Shown here: positions 1 through 10,422 of the stretch, piece after piece
Layout of the letters: each line of letters starts with the position of its first letter
Position numbering within the stretch: position 1 is the stretch's first letter
Origin: Chromatiales bacterium
Lineage (GTDB): Bacteria > Pseudomonadota > Gammaproteobacteria > SpSt-1174
Assembly: GCA_014762505.1 (NCBI GenBank)
Contig: JABURS010000041.1
Span: 89,856-153,855, forward strand
DNA length: 64,000 nt
Direction of reading: 5' to 3'
Notes under the pieces: model-generated
What the model was told of the DNA's origin: nothing
The model's input: only the letters and a program-made list of their open reading frames with translations
Database searches by the model: none
Translations under genes and position numbers: made by a program

Positions 1-313
1 CGTTGCTGTTCTCCAGCAGCATGCGGGCAAAGTTGCGCAGCCGGACCCGCGGGTCCTTTTCCTCGCGATTCCAGCCGTTGAGCATGTCGGTGATCACCTC
101 GAGTCGGTGATCGATGACGGCGCGCAGGATATCGTCCTTGGTCTTGAAGTAGTAATAGATGTTGCCACGCTGCACGTCCGTGGCGTCGACGATGTCGGTG
201 AAGGAGGTGTGGTTATAGCCACCCTCGTAGAACAGCCGGTTGGCGGTCTCGACGATCAGGTGACGGACCTGGTCGCCCTTGCTGCGCGTGTTCTTGTTGT
301 TGTCATCGGACAT
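1..313 (-). CDS. TetR-family transcriptional regulator (3' end cut by window edge)
   Basis: Reading leftward from ATG at 313 gives an N-terminal helix-turn-helix of the TetR/AcrR type in the first ~60 residues: a helix ending in ANRLFYEGGYNHTSFTDIV, then the recognition segment around GNIYYYFKTKDDIL. The YYYF-K-K-D pattern is the hallmark of the family. Only 104 residues are inside the window, so the ligand-binding C-terminal domain and therefore the inducer are unknown. It lies about 50 bp downstream of mgtE on the same strand. A promoter-like sequence sits so close to the ATG that the mRNA would be nearly leaderless. The family is secure; the target gene is not known. Confidence 0.85.
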   Translation of the reverse strand, partial: MSDDNNKNTRSKGDQVRHLIVETANRLFYEGGYNHTSFTDIVDATDVQRGNIYYYFKTKDDILRAVIDHRLEVITDMLNGWNREEKDPRVRLRNFARMLLENSN

Positions 314-319
314 GGCGTC

Positions 320-347
320 AGTATACCCCAGAGGTTCGCAACGTCAT
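320..347 (-). promoter_or_regulatory. Candidate promoter of the tetR gene
   Basis: On the minus strand ATGACG (342-347) and TATACT (320-325) are separated by 16 bp. They match the sigma70 -35 box at 4 of 6 and the -10 box at 5 of 6 positions. The -10 box ends only six bases before the ATG at 313, so transcription would start at or next to the start codon. This is inferred from sequence alone. Confidence 0.4.
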
Positions 348-362
348 GACTACTCCCGGCAT

Positions 363-1718
363 TCAGATGAGGAGCAGGGTGGCGAGGCCGAGGAAGGCGA
401 GGAAGCCGACCACGTCGGTGACGGTGGTGAGCACCACGGAACCGGCCAGCGCGGGGTCGATGCCGAAGCGTTTCATGATCACGGGGATGGTGACGCCGGC
501 AAGGGCCGCGGCGATCAGGTTGAGCACCAGGGCAATGGCGATGATGCCGCCAATCTGCCAGTCGCCGAACCAGATGACGGCGACGATGGCGACGATGGCA
601 GCCCAGGTGAGGCCGTTGATCGCGCCGACCATGAGTTCCTTGGTCATCAGCCAGCGGGTGTTGGTCTTGCCGACCTGGCCGAGCGCCAGGCCGCGGATCA
701 CCAGGGTGAGGGTCTGGCTGCCGGCGATGCCGCCCATGCTGGCGACGATGGGCATGAGTACGGCCAGTGCCACCACCTTTTCGAGCGTGCCCTGGAACTG
801 GCCGATGACCCAGGAGGCGAGGAAGGCGGTGATGAGGTTGGTGCCGAGCCAGAAGGCGCGGCGCTTCGCGCTGGCCATCACGGGGGCGAAGATGTCGTCT
901 TCCTCGTTGAGGCCGGCCATGCTCATCACGGAGTGGTCGGCCTGGTCACGGATGACGTCGACCACGTCATCGATGGTGATGCGGCCGAGCAGCCGGCCGT
1001 CGTCGTTCACCACGGCCGCCGAGATCAGGTCGCGGTCCTGGAAGCGCTTGGCCACGTCGGTGGCCGGCATGGCGGCGGGGATCGCCTCGCGCGAGCTGTC
1101 CATGACCTCGGCTACGGTGTGGTCCAGCTCGGCGGTGAGCAGGACGGTGAGCGGCAGCATGCCGCGGTACATCTCGTCGCGATTGACCACGATGAGGCTG
1201 TCGGTATCCTCCGGCACCTCGCCACGGCGGCGCAGGTAACGCAGCACCACGTCCAGGGTGACGTCGGCGCGCACGGTCACCGTGTCGACGTTCATCAGGC
1301 CGCCGGCGGTGTCCTCGTCGTAGAACAGCACCTGTTCCAGGCGGTCGCGGTCGGCCTTGTCCATGGACCGCAGGACCTCGCCGATGACGGTGCCCGGCAG
1401 GTCCTGGATGAGGTCGGCGAGGTCGTCGGTGTCCAGCGTGCCGGCGGCGGCGAGCAGCTCGTGCGGCTCCATGGCGTCGATCAGGCCGGCCCGGACCTCG
1501 TCGCCCACGTGCACCAGGGTCTCGCCGCGGTTCTCGGGCTCCACCAGCTCCCAGACGAACTCGCGCTGGGAAGGCGGCAGGGACTCGATGAGATGCGCGA
1601 TCTCGGCGGCATGCAGGGCATTGAGCATGCGCCGGACCTTGCTCAGCGTACCCGACTGCAGGGCCTCCGTGAGGGCCTGCAGGCGGTCGCCACTGTCTTC
1701 GCGCAGTTCTTCGCTCAT
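363..1718 (-). CDS. mgtE: Magnesium transporter MgtE
   Basis: A protein of about 451 residues with the full MgtE layout: an N-terminal superhelical domain (roughly residues 1-130), a pair of CBS domains (about 130-250, with DTAGGLM at the junction) and five C-terminal membrane segments. The conserved pore-region motif MPIVASMGGIAGSQ is present, with Ile where many family members have Asn. MgtE is an inner-membrane Mg2+ channel gated by Mg2+ bound in the cytosolic domains. I chose the ATG at 1718 (MSEELRED); ATG at 1736 would add six residues, and neither has a clear Shine-Dalgarno sequence. The gene follows the ptsI terminator on the same strand and precedes a tetR gene. Confidence 0.92.
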   Translation of the reverse strand: MSEELREDSGDRLQALTEALQSGTLSKVRRMLNALHAAEIAHLIESLPPSQREFVWELVEPENRGETLVHVGDEVRAGLIDAMEPHELLAAAGTLDTDDLADLIQDLPGTVIGEVLRSMDKADRDRLEQVLFYDEDTAGGLMNVDTVTVRADVTLDVVLRYLRRRGEVPEDTDSLIVVNRDEMYRGMLPLTVLLTAELDHTVAEVMDSSREAIPAAMPATDVAKRFQDRDLISAAVVNDDGRLLGRITIDDVVDVIRDQADHSVMSMAGLNEEDDIFAPVMASAKRRAFWLGTNLITAFLASWVIGQFQGTLEKVVALAVLMPIVASMGGIAGSQTLTLVIRGLALGQVGKTNTRWLMTKELMVGAINGLTWAAIVAIVAVIWFGDWQIGGIIAIALVLNLIAAALAGVTIPVIMKRFGIDPALAGSVVLTTVTDVVGFLAFLGLATLLLI

Positions 1719-1781
1719 CTGGTCTGCAGCCGGCATGGGGTGATGGGGATGGTCGCCCCAGTGTATCAGGGCGGGGCGGGC

Positions 1782-1817
1782 TAAAAAATCGCGTGATGCG
1801 CGTTTTTGCGCATCACG
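1782..1817 (-). terminator. Rho-independent terminator after ptsI
   Basis: A perfect 10-bp stem (1792-1801 with 1808-1817) closes a 6-nt loop. On the minus strand it is followed by CGATTTTTTAG, giving a six-T tract two bases after the stem. It begins just past the ptsI stop codon (1820-1822) and should end the leftward rpoN-pts transcript before mgtE. Confidence 0.88.
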
Positions 1818-1819
1818 GC

Positions 1820-3544
<1,725 letters not shown>

Positions 3545-3552
3545 GCCATGTC

Positions 3553-3576
3553 ATCCTCGGGGGTTTCCCTGAGGAT
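3553..3576 (-). promoter_or_regulatory. Intercistronic hairpin covering the ptsI ribosome binding site
   Basis: On the minus strand ATCCTC (3571-3576) and GAGGAT (3553-3558) form a perfect outer stem, with GGG and CCC able to pair inside around an AAA loop. The GAGGA of the right arm is the best Shine-Dalgarno sequence for the ptsI ATG at 3544. In the folded mRNA that site would be paired. The pairing is seen in the sequence; an effect on translation is inference. Confidence 0.45.
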
Positions 3577-3599
3577 AGACGGCATGGGGCTGTTGCGGG

Positions 3600-3869
3600 T
3601 TATTCGTCCTCGCCGAAGCGGTTGTTGATGAGGGCCTCGAGATCGGCCAGGGCCTGCTCGGCGTCGGCGCCATCGGCGTGGATGGTGATCTGGCTGCCCC
3701 TGGCGGCGGCCAGCATCATGACGCCCATGATGCTCTTGCCGTTGACGCGACGGGTGCCTTTCTCGATCTCGACCTCGCTGTCGAAGGTGGAGGCGAGGTT
3801 GACGAACTTGGCAGCGGCACGTGCGTGCATGCCTAGCTTGTTGATGATGTTGACCTGTCTGCTGGGCAT
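3600..3869 (-). CDS. ptsH: Phosphocarrier protein HPr
   Basis: 89 residues, the usual HPr size. His15 lies in GMHARAA and is the site phosphorylated by enzyme I. Ser46 lies in NGKSIMGVM and is the site phosphorylated by HPr kinase in species that have HprK, which this cluster encodes. Both regulatory residues are therefore intact, so HPr can integrate PEP-dependent and ATP-dependent signals. It sits between the EIIA-Man gene (11 nt upstream) and ptsI. No IIB/IIC/IID genes are nearby, so the function is probably regulatory rather than sugar uptake. Confidence 0.95.
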   Translation of the reverse strand: MPSRQVNIINKLGMHARAAAKFVNLASTFDSEVEIEKGTRRVNGKSIMGVMMLAAARGSQITIHADGADAEQALADLEALINNRFGEDE

Positions 3870-3880
3870 GCGGGTGAGGC

Positions 3881-4279
3881 TCAGGTGTTGTCGGCGTCGG
3901 CCAGCATGATGCCGTCGTGGCCTCCGCTAATGGCCTTGTCGCTCAGTTGATCGAGGGGAAGCTGGGCGTAGTTGAACACGCGTACCAGCATGGGCAGGTT
4001 GAGTCCCGCCACCACGCGGATGTGGGTGCGCCGCATCAGGCGGGTGGCGATGTTGCTCGGCGTGGAGCCGAACATGTCGGTGATCACCAGCACGCCCTCG
4101 CCGCTGTCGAGCTGTTCGCACATGGCCAGCGCCCGGGCCAGTACCTCGTCGGGATCGTCATTCTGCGAGACCGCCAGCGCAGCTGCCGGCAGCGGGTGAG
4201 AGCCGAGCATGGAGGTGGCGGTGGCAAGCAGGTCGTCGCCGATGCGGTTATGCGTTACCAGTAGTAGTCCTGCCGACAT
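3881..4279 (-). CDS. PTS EIIA component, mannose/fructose (EIIA-Man) family
   Basis: 132 residues from ATG at 4279, a single EIIA-Man domain. The probable phospho-histidine is His10 (LLLVTHNRIG). The second family motif, DMFGSTPSN, resembles the DLFGGSP motif of ManX-type proteins. Upstream frames extend the ORF over rapZ but are not coding. No EIIB, EIIC or EIID partner is encoded in the window; in such orphan settings the protein is thought to be a phosphorylation-state sensor rather than a transporter subunit. The gene lies between rapZ (14 nt) and ptsH (11 nt) in one operon. Family is secure, physiological target unknown. Confidence 0.9.
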   Translation of the reverse strand: MSAGLLLVTHNRIGDDLLATATSMLGSHPLPAAALAVSQNDDPDEVLARALAMCEQLDSGEGVLVITDMFGSTPSNIATRLMRRTHIRVVAGLNLPMLVRVFNYAQLPLDQLSDKAISGGHDGIMLADADNT

Positions 4280-4293
4280 CTTGAGTCCTGTGT

Positions 4294-5154
4294 TCAGGAG
4301 AGTTCGCGGTGTCTGGTGCTGACGTCGTTCTCCGGGCGTTGCCGGAAATGCCGGGCCAGCCGTTCTACCATGTAAACCGAGCGGTGTTGCCCCCCGGTGC
4401 AGCCGACCGAGACCGTCAGGTAGCAGCGGTTCTCGGCGACGAAGCGCGGAATCCAGGTCTCGAGGAAGTCGCGCAGCATGCCGTACATCTCTTCCACCAG
4501 CGGGTGACCCTCGAGGTATTCCACCACCCCGGGGTCGCGACCGGTCTGTTGCCGGAGCCTCGGCTCCCAGTGCGGGTTGGGCAGGCAACGGATGTCGAAG
4601 ACGTAGTCCGAGTCGGCCGGGGCCCCGTGCTTGTAGCCGAAGGACTGGAATAATAAAGACAGTGCACCGTCATTGCTACCGGCAACGCGCTCGCGCACCA
4701 TCGCCGTGAGTTCGTGGACATTGGTACGGGTGGTGTCGATGATCAGGTCGGCCTCGTTGGCGACCTGCCCGAGCAGGGTCTTTTCGACCTGTATGGCCTC
4801 GATCAGGGGGATGCCCTTGCGGGCCAGCGGGTGCTTGCGCCGGGTCTCGCTGAAGCGTTTGAGCAGGGTGTTGATCTCGGCCTGGAAATAGACCACCTGC
4901 ACGTCGATGCCCATGGTCCGCAGTTCGGCCAGGATCTGCGGGAAACGCTCGAGTTCGTCCACGCCGCTGCGGGCGTCGATGCCCACGGCCGCGCGGTCGT
5001 AGAGTTTCAGGCGCGGACTCATGAGCTGCTGCACCACGGCCGTCACCAGTCCGAGGTGCAGATTGTCGATACAGTAATAGCCCTGGTCTTCCAGGGCATG
5101 CAGGGCGACGGTCTTGCCGGAGCCCGACAGTCCGCTGACGATGACGAGTTTCAT
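4294..5154 (-). CDS. rapZ: RNase adapter / nucleotide-binding protein RapZ
   Basis: 286 residues. The N-terminal Walker A is GLSGSGKT at residues 8-15, and the C-terminal domain carries the conserved SVGCTGGQHRSVYMVERL segment. In E. coli RapZ binds the sRNAs GlmY/GlmZ and directs RNase E to glmS control of amino-sugar synthesis; in other bacteria it hydrolyses GTP/ATP and its RNA role is unproven. The stop codon region of hprK overlaps its start by four bases (ATGA), so the two are translationally coupled. The gene order ptsN-(hprK)-rapZ-HPr is the enteric order plus hprK. Confidence 0.95.
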   Translation of the reverse strand: MKLVIVSGLSGSGKTVALHALEDQGYYCIDNLHLGLVTAVVQQLMSPRLKLYDRAAVGIDARSGVDELERFPQILAELRTMGIDVQVVYFQAEINTLLKRFSETRRKHPLARKGIPLIEAIQVEKTLLGQVANEADLIIDTTRTNVHELTAMVRERVAGSNDGALSLLFQSFGYKHGAPADSDYVFDIRCLPNPHWEPRLRQQTGRDPGVVEYLEGHPLVEEMYGMLRDFLETWIPRFVAENRCYLTVSVGCTGGQHRSVYMVERLARHFRQRPENDVSTRHRELS

Positions 5155-6095
5155 TGATCCTGGGTGATGAGGCGTTGTTGTTTGCGGGCGAAGTCGTCTC
5201 CCGCATTGTAGCCGCTCATGCGCAGCAGGTGGTTACGCACGGCCACCTCCACCAGTACGGCGAGGTTACGGCCCGGCGCCACCGGCAGGGTGATCTCGGG
5301 GATCTCGATGCCGAGGATGTTGCGGCTGCGGATGTCGCCGTGCAGGCGGTCGATGGCATCGATATCGAGGTCGCGGAAGTGCTGCAGGTTGATGATGAGC
5401 CGCAGGTACTTGCTCGCCTTGATGGCGTTGTCGCCATACATGGAGCGGATGTTGAGTACGCCCAGTCCGCGCACCTCGATGAAGCCCTGCAGCAGCGGCG
5501 GGCAGGTGCCCTGCAGGATGTCGGGGGCGATGCGCGCGAACTCCGGGGCGTCGTCCGCAACCAGACGGTGACCGCGGGTGATGAGGTCCAGCGCCAGCTC
5601 GCTCTTGCCCACGTTGCTGCCGCCGGCCAGCAGTACGCCGATCCCGAGTACCTCCATGAACACGCCGTGGATGGTGGTCTGCTCGGCGAGCCGGTTGGTG
5701 AAGAAGTAGCGCAGGATGTTGATGATTTCGTGGCTGGAGCGTGGCGAGCGAAAGATCGGTGTGTTGTGCTCGTCGCCGAGTCTGAGCAGGTCTTCGGGTA
5801 CCTCTCCCTGGTCCGAGACCACGATGGCCAGAGCATCCCCGTTGAACAGTAGATCCAGGGCGTCGTGGCGGGCATCACCCTGCAGGCGGCTGAGGTAGTC
5901 GAGCTCGCGCTGGCCCACCACCTGCACCTGGTTGGCATGGATGAGGTTGAGATGGCCGAGCAGGGAGGGGCCACCGCGGCGGGCGAGATCCCGCTTGATG
6001 GTGCGTTGCGCGCCACGCCTGCCGGCCAGCCACTCCAGCTCCAGCCCCGAGCGCATGGCATCGAAGAGGGAGCGGACGGTGAGTGGCTGGGACAT
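5151..6095 (-). CDS. hprK: HPr kinase/phosphorylase
   Basis: 314 residues from ATG at 6095, five bases after the ptsN stop; the ORF is open a further ten codons but that extension lies in ptsN. The C-terminal kinase domain has a Walker A GGSNVGKS at residues 158-165 followed by ELALDLITRGHRLVADD. The HprK signature is present as EVRGLGVLNIRSMYG. The enzyme phosphorylates HPr on Ser46 with ATP and removes it under phosphate. Many proteobacteria without PTS sugar uptake keep hprK beside an EIIA-Man gene, as here. Overlaps rapZ by 4 nt. Confidence 0.95.
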   Translation of the reverse strand: MSQPLTVRSLFDAMRSGLELEWLAGRRGAQRTIKRDLARRGGPSLLGHLNLIHANQVQVVGQRELDYLSRLQGDARHDALDLLFNGDALAIVVSDQGEVPEDLLRLGDEHNTPIFRSPRSSHEIINILRYFFTNRLAEQTTIHGVFMEVLGIGVLLAGGSNVGKSELALDLITRGHRLVADDAPEFARIAPDILQGTCPPLLQGFIEVRGLGVLNIRSMYGDNAIKASKYLRLIINLQHFRDLDIDAIDRLHGDIRSRNILGIEIPEITLPVAPGRNLAVLVEVAVRNHLLRMSGYNAGDDFARKQQRLITQDQ

Positions 6096-6100
6096 GCGAA

Positions 6101-6568
6101 TCAGGCCGCCTGACGTGCTTCCCATTTGCCGATCAGCGACAGCAGGCAGTGCGCATCGCGGCAGTCACGGATGTCTCCGGTCATCTTTTCGTCACTGAAC
6201 ATCTGCGCGAGCTGGGCCAGCGTCTGCAGGTGTTCGTCGGTGCTGGCCTCCGGCACCACCAGGGCGAACAGGATGTCCACCGGCTTGTGGTCGGGGGCGT
6301 CGTAGTCCACGCCGCCATCCAGCGTGACCAGGGCAGCCACGGCCTTGCTGGTGCCGGCCGTCCGGCCGTGGGGGATGGCAACGCCATGCCCCAGGCCGGT
6401 GCTGCCGAGCCGCTCGCGGCTCAGCAGGCTGTCGAAGATCTCGCTGGCGGTGAGACCATCGGTACCGCTGGCCAGCAGCTCACTGAGCTTCTCCAGCGCG
6501 CGCTTCTTGCTGGTCGATGCCGTGTGGCACTGCACGCGTTCGGGACTGAGTAGGGCCTCGATGTTCAT
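6101..6568 (-). CDS. ptsN: PTS EIIA-Ntr (nitrogen regulatory IIA)
   Basis: 155 residues of a single fructose/mannitol-type EIIA domain. The phospho-histidine is His67 in HGVAIPHGR. EIIA-Ntr is a regulatory end point of the PTS; in enterics it controls potassium transport and other targets according to phosphorylation state. It is downstream of hpf (18 nt) and rpoN, the conserved sigma54-cluster position. In this organism its phosphate source would be the ptsI/ptsH pair in the same array, because no ptsP/npr pair is visible here. Confidence 0.95.
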   Translation of the reverse strand: MNIEALLSPERVQCHTASTSKKRALEKLSELLASGTDGLTASEIFDSLLSRERLGSTGLGHGVAIPHGRTAGTSKAVAALVTLDGGVDYDAPDHKPVDILFALVVPEASTDEHLQTLAQLAQMFSDEKMTGDIRDCRDAHCLLSLIGKWEARQAA

Positions 6569-6586
6569 AAGCTTGCTGTTGCAACC

Positions 6587-6910
6587 TCACTCGGCTTGCG
6601 TCTTGATGGAGCCTTCGCTGCGGTGATGATCCGTGACCTTTTCCTTGTGCTTCACCACCTGACGGTCCAGCTTGTCGATCAGGGCATCGATGGCGGCGTA
6701 CATGTCCTCTTCGACGGCCTCGGCATGGATTCTGTTCCCGGAGAGCAGCAGGGTGCCTTCGGCCTTGTGGCGCTGTTTTTCGACTTCGAGCACGACGTTC
6801 ACGTCGATCACGTTGTCGAAGTGGCGCTCGAGGCGGTCCATCTTTTCGTTGACGTAGTCGCGCAGCGGTTCGGTGATGTCGACGTGATGACCGGTCAGAT
6901 GAATTTGCAT
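6587..6910 (-). CDS. hpf: Ribosome hibernation promoting factor, short form
   Basis: 107 residues, the short HPF/YhbH class without the C-terminal dimerisation domain of long HPF. The N-terminal MQIHLTGHHVDITEPLRDYV and the basic KLDRQVVKHKEK region are typical. The protein binds the 30S decoding centre of idle ribosomes and favours 100S dimers in stationary phase. It lies 29 nt after rpoN, its usual place. Confidence 0.95.
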   Translation of the reverse strand: MQIHLTGHHVDITEPLRDYVNEKMDRLERHFDNVIDVNVVLEVEKQRHKAEGTLLLSGNRIHAEAVEEDMYAAIDALIDKLDRQVVKHKEKVTDHHRSEGSIKTQAE

Positions 6911-6939
6911 GGTATAGGACTCCGTTTGCTGTGAATGGA

Positions 6940-8451
6940 TCAGGCCAGGCGCTTGCGCTCATTGCTGGGCGGGATCGTCATGGCCTCCCGGTATTTCGCG
7001 ACCGTGCGCCGGGCGACATTGATACCGCGTTCCACCAGGATGGCGGCGAGCTTGCTGTCGCTCAGGGGCTTGGCCGGATTTTCTTCCTCGATGAGCTTGC
7101 GAATCATGGCGCGGATGGCGGTGGCGGAACATTCGCCGCCGTCGGCCGTCGCCACATGGCTGGAGAAGAAGTACTTGAACTCGTAGATCCCGCGAGGCGT
7201 GTGCATGTATTTTTGCGTGGTCACGCGCGAGATGGTCGACTCGTGCATGTCGAGCTGTTCGGCGATGTCACGCAGCACCAGTGGTTTCATGGCCTCGTCG
7301 CCGTATTCGAGAAAACCGCGCTGGCGTTCGACGATGGCCGTGGCCACCCGCAGCAGGGTCTCGTTGCGGCTCTGCAGGCTCTTGATGAACCAGCGGGCCT
7401 CCTGCAGGTTTTCCTTGAGATAGGTGTTGTCGGCACTCTGGTCCGCGCGCTTGATCAGGCTCGCATAGAGCTGGTTGATGCGCAAACGCGGGGCGATGTC
7501 CGGGTTGAGTTCCACCTGCCAGCTGCCGTTGTGGCGGCGTACGAACACGTCCGGCACGATATACTCGGCCCGCGAGGCGGTGACGACTTCGCCCGGCCGC
7601 GGGTTGAGGGTCTGGATCAGGCCGATCACCTGCTGCAGCTGCCCCTCGTCGAGTTTCATCTTGCGCATGATCTGTTTGTAGTCGCGATTGCCCAGAAGTT
7701 CGAGAAAATCGCGGACCAGCACCCGGGCCTCCGCCAGCCAGGGGGTGTCGGGCGGCAGGTGGTCGAGCTGGATGCCGAGGCAGTCGCGCAGGTCGGCTGC
7801 GCCGCAGCCCTGCGGGTCGAGCTGCTGGATCAGGTGCAGCACGGCCATCACCTCGTCGAGCTCCACGTCCAGGTCGTCGGCGAGGCTGGCGTGGATGGAC
7901 TCGATGGGTTCGCCGAGATAGCCGTCCTCGCCGATGGCGTCGACGATGGCCGCGGCGATGGCGCGGTCCACGTCGCTCATCGTCGTCAGGTCGAGCTGCC
8001 AGGCGAGGTGTTCCTGCAGGGTCTCCTCCCCGCCGCTCTGGTTCTCGAAGATGTCACGGCCGTCATCCGGGGCGCTGCCGGTGTGCGGGGCGGGGATGTC
8101 GTAGATGTCGTCCCACTGGGTGTCCACCGGCAGGTCTTCCGGGATGTGCTCCTGGTCCTGTGCGCCGCGCTCGTACTCCGCCTCGCTGCCCGTCGGCGTG
8201 GCGTCCTCGGCCCCGGTCTCGCGCCCTGCCTCCGCGCCCTCGCGCGCGGGGGCCTCGTAGCCTTCCTCGTCGTAATCCCCGTCGTCGACCCCGTCGTCGG
8301 CTGTCTCGAGCATGGGGTTCTGTTCCAGGGTCTCCTGGATCTGGGCCTGCAGCTCCAGCGTCGACAGCTGCAGCAGGCGGATGGCCTGCTGCAGTTGCGG
8401 GGTCATGGTCAGCTGCTGACCGAGACGGAGCTGGACCGAGGGTTTCAGCAT
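6940..8451 (-). CDS. rpoN: RNA polymerase sigma-54 factor
   Basis: 503 residues. Region I at the N terminus is glutamine- and leucine-rich ([20 protein letters not shown]), followed by an acidic region II around residues 50-120. A core-binding domain and a helix-turn-helix ([17 protein letters not shown]) come next, and the C-terminal RpoN box [10 protein letters not shown] contacts the -24 element. The protein directs activator-dependent transcription from -24/-12 promoters. It is separated from lptB by 162 bp containing a candidate promoter, so it may be expressed separately from the lpt genes. Confidence 0.97.
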   Translation of the reverse strand: MLKPSVQLRLGQQLTMTPQLQQAIRLLQLSTLELQAQIQETLEQNPMLETADDGVDDGDYDEEGYEAPAREGAEAGRETGAEDATPTGSEAEYERGAQDQEHIPEDLPVDTQWDDIYDIPAPHTGSAPDDGRDIFENQSGGEETLQEHLAWQLDLTTMSDVDRAIAAAIVDAIGEDGYLGEPIESIHASLADDLDVELDEVMAVLHLIQQLDPQGCGAADLRDCLGIQLDHLPPDTPWLAEARVLVRDFLELLGNRDYKQIMRKMKLDEGQLQQVIGLIQTLNPRPGEVVTASRAEYIVPDVFVRRHNGSWQVELNPDIAPRLRINQLYASLIKRADQSADNTYLKENLQEARWFIKSLQSRNETLLRVATAIVERQRGFLEYGDEAMKPLVLRDIAEQLDMHESTISRVTTQKYMHTPRGIYEFKYFFSSHVATADGGECSATAIRAMIRKLIEEENPAKPLSDSKLAAILVERGINVARRTVAKYREAMTIPPSNERKRLA

Positions 8452-8576
8452 CGGGGAAGGTGTCTGTGGGCTGATGAACTGGCGCGGATTCTACTGCATA
8501 TCGGTACGACATGCAGGAGTTGTTCCAGCCGGGCCCGGGCCCTGGGGTATGCGGGGTTTCTGGTCATTCCATGGGA

Positions 8577-8582
8577 ATTATA
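8577..8582 (-). promoter_or_regulatory. Candidate -10 box upstream of rpoN
   Basis: A perfect TATAAT on the minus strand in the 162-bp gap between lptB and rpoN. No convincing -35 element lies 16-18 bp further upstream. It would give an rpoN leader of about 120 nt. Support is the -10 box and its location only. Confidence 0.3.
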
Positions 8583-8613
8583 GGGTAGATCGGCCCGCGG
8601 ATGGCAGCCGTTT

Positions 8614-9339
8614 CTACAGCCGGAAGTGTTCGCCGAGATACACCTTGCGTACCTGGGGATCCGCCAGGATCGCCTCGGGGGCGCCGTCGGCGATGATCTG
8701 GCCATTGCTGAGGATGTAGGCGCGGTCGCAGATGCCCAGGGTCTCGCGCACGTTGTGGTCGGTGATGAGCACGCCGATGTTGCGCTCGGTGAGGTGGGCG
8801 ACGATGCGCTGGATGTCCAGTACCGAGATGGGGTCCACGCCGGCGAAGGGCTCGTCGAGCAGGATGAAGGCGGGTTCCATGGCCAGGGCCCGCCCGATCT
8901 CCACGCGCCGGCGCTCGCCGCCCGACAGGCTCATGCCCTGGCTGTCACGCAGGTGGCTGATCTGCAGTTCGTAGAGCAGGCCGTTGAGCTTGTCCTCGCG
9001 GTCCTGGCGGCTGAGCTCCCGGCGCGTCTCCAGCACGGCCATGATGTTCTGCGCCACCGTGAGGCTGCGAAACACCGAGGCCTCCTGCGGCAGGTAACCC
9101 ACACCCAGGCGCGCGCGCCCGTGCATGGGGAGCCGGGTGAGGTCCTGGTCATCGAGGGTGATACTGCCTTCGTCGCAGGGCACCAGGCCCACCACCATGT
9201 AGAAGGAGGTGGTCTTGCCGGCGCCATTGGGGCCGAGCAGCCCCACCACCTCGCCGCTGTCGACGTGGAAGGAGACCCCGTCGAGGATGACGCGGCCACG
9301 GTAGCGCTTTTTCAGGTCGTCGGCACCCAGGCGGCTCAT
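8614..9339 (-). CDS. lptB: LPS export ABC transporter ATP-binding protein LptB
   Basis: 241 residues with Walker [10 protein letters not shown], signature [15 protein letters not shown] and Walker [14 protein letters not shown]. LptB is the cytoplasmic ATPase of the LptB2FGC complex, which extracts lipopolysaccharide from the inner membrane and pushes it along the LptC-LptA-LptD bridge. The lptB start overlaps the lptA stop by four bases. LptF and LptG are not in the window. Confidence 0.97.
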   Translation of the reverse strand: MSRLGADDLKKRYRGRVILDGVSFHVDSGEVVGLLGPNGAGKTTSFYMVVGLVPCDEGSITLDDQDLTRLPMHGRARLGVGYLPQEASVFRSLTVAQNIMAVLETRRELSRQDREDKLNGLLYELQISHLRDSQGMSLSGGERRRVEIGRALAMEPAFILLDEPFAGVDPISVLDIQRIVAHLTERNIGVLITDHNVRETLGICDRAYILSNGQIIADGAPEAILADPQVRKVYLGEHFRL

Positions 9340-9887
9340 GGCGCAGGTTCCCCCGTGGGCGCGTCCCCGGCCGGCGTCTCTTCCGGGTGGTAGATGATCT
9401 CCACCCGTTCGTTCGGCGCCTGCGTGCCGGCCAGTACCTGTTCGGTCTTCAGGTCGTATTCGATGCGCGCACTGTCGAGACGGTTGCCGGCCTGGATGAG
9501 GAAGGCCTCGCCCTCCAGCAGCATGGTGCGGGTGCGGGCATCATAGGTCATCTGCAGGGCCTCGGCGTGGACCTCGCGGCCGTCGTCCATGGTCTGGTCG
9601 AAGGTGGCGCGCTGCCCCCGGGCGACCACGGTCTGCAGGGTCTTGTTCGGTGAGTACACCTCGACGTCGTCGGCGGTGATGCGCATGCTGCCCTGGGTGA
9701 TGATCACATTGCCCTGGTAACGGCTGGTGCCGGCACGTTCGCGCAGTGCGGCGCGGTCGGCGGTGACATGCACCGGCTTCTGGGTGTCGCCGCTGCGGGC
9801 CATGGCAGCACCGCTGCCCAGCAGCAGGGCCAGGGCGAGGCCGGCCAGCAGGTGGCAGGAGAGGCTAGGGTTCCTGACGGGGCTCAT
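9336..9887 (-). CDS. lptA: Periplasmic LPS-transport protein LptA
   Basis: 183 residues: a signal peptide with a hydrophobic core ([18 protein letters not shown], cleavage likely near residue 30), then the beta-jellyroll OstA repeat ([19 protein letters not shown]). LptA forms the periplasmic bridge for LPS between LptC and LptD. Its first 23 bases overlap the 3' end of lptC, and its end overlaps lptB. The C-terminal tail is Pro- and Ala-rich. Confidence 0.93.
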   Translation of the reverse strand: MSPVRNPSLSCHLLAGLALALLLGSGAAMARSGDTQKPVHVTADRAALRERAGTSRYQGNVIITQGSMRITADDVEVYSPNKTLQTVVARGQRATFDQTMDDGREVHAEALQMTYDARTRTMLLEGEAFLIQAGNRLDSARIEYDLKTEQVLAGTQAPNERVEIIYHPEETPAGDAPTGEPAP

Positions 9888-10422
9888 GGCGGCCTCTCAC
9901 CTCCGACAGTAGCAAGACGGTCTGTTCATCCAGGTCCATGCGCATGCCTATGCCTTCTATCCTGTAACCCGGGGCCGTGGCAACCGCGTGGGCCTCTGTC
10001 TCGGCGTGCTGGCGCTGCGGGAAGACCGTCAGGTCCCGCGTGACCAGGTGCAGCGGGCCGTCCGGGTGCTCCCCCGGGCGGTCCATGGTGACCTCGCCGA
10101 GCAGGCGCACCTCGTCGCCGCTGCGCGCGATCCAGCCGGTCTCCGATTCCAGGCGCAGGGGCGGCAGTCGGGGCTCGTGCATGTGGATCACGGGGGTGGT
10201 CACCTCGCTGTAGCCGGCGCTCAGCAGCCGGGCGGCCCGTGCCTCCGGCGACTCGTCCACCAGGGTGAGGGGGGAGGGTGCCTCCAGGCCGTCGAACCCC
10301 GGGATCTCTGCCGACAGGGTCTGTACCAGCTCGGGGCGCTGGTCGATTTCGCGCTGCATCCACCAGCTGCCCGTGGCGATCAGGGCCAGCAGCAGGATGA
10401 GTGTGGCGCGGCGCGTGATCAT
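9865..10422 (-). CDS. lptC: LPS export system protein LptC
   Basis: 185 residues with a single N-terminal membrane anchor (residues about 6-22) and a periplasmic LptC domain. LptC receives LPS from LptFG and passes it to LptA. The sequence is weakly conserved, as usual for LptC; assignment rests on size, anchor and its place between kdsC and lptA. It overlaps kdsC by four bases at its 5' end. Confidence 0.9.
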   Translation of the reverse strand: MITRRATLILLLALIATGSWWMQREIDQRPELVQTLSAEIPGFDGLEAPSPLTLVDESPEARAARLLSAGYSEVTTPVIHMHEPRLPPLRLESETGWIARSGDEVRLLGEVTMDRPGEHPDGPLHLVTRDLTVFPQRQHAETEAHAVATAPGYRIEGIGMRMDLDEQTVLLLSEVRGRHEPRQEP

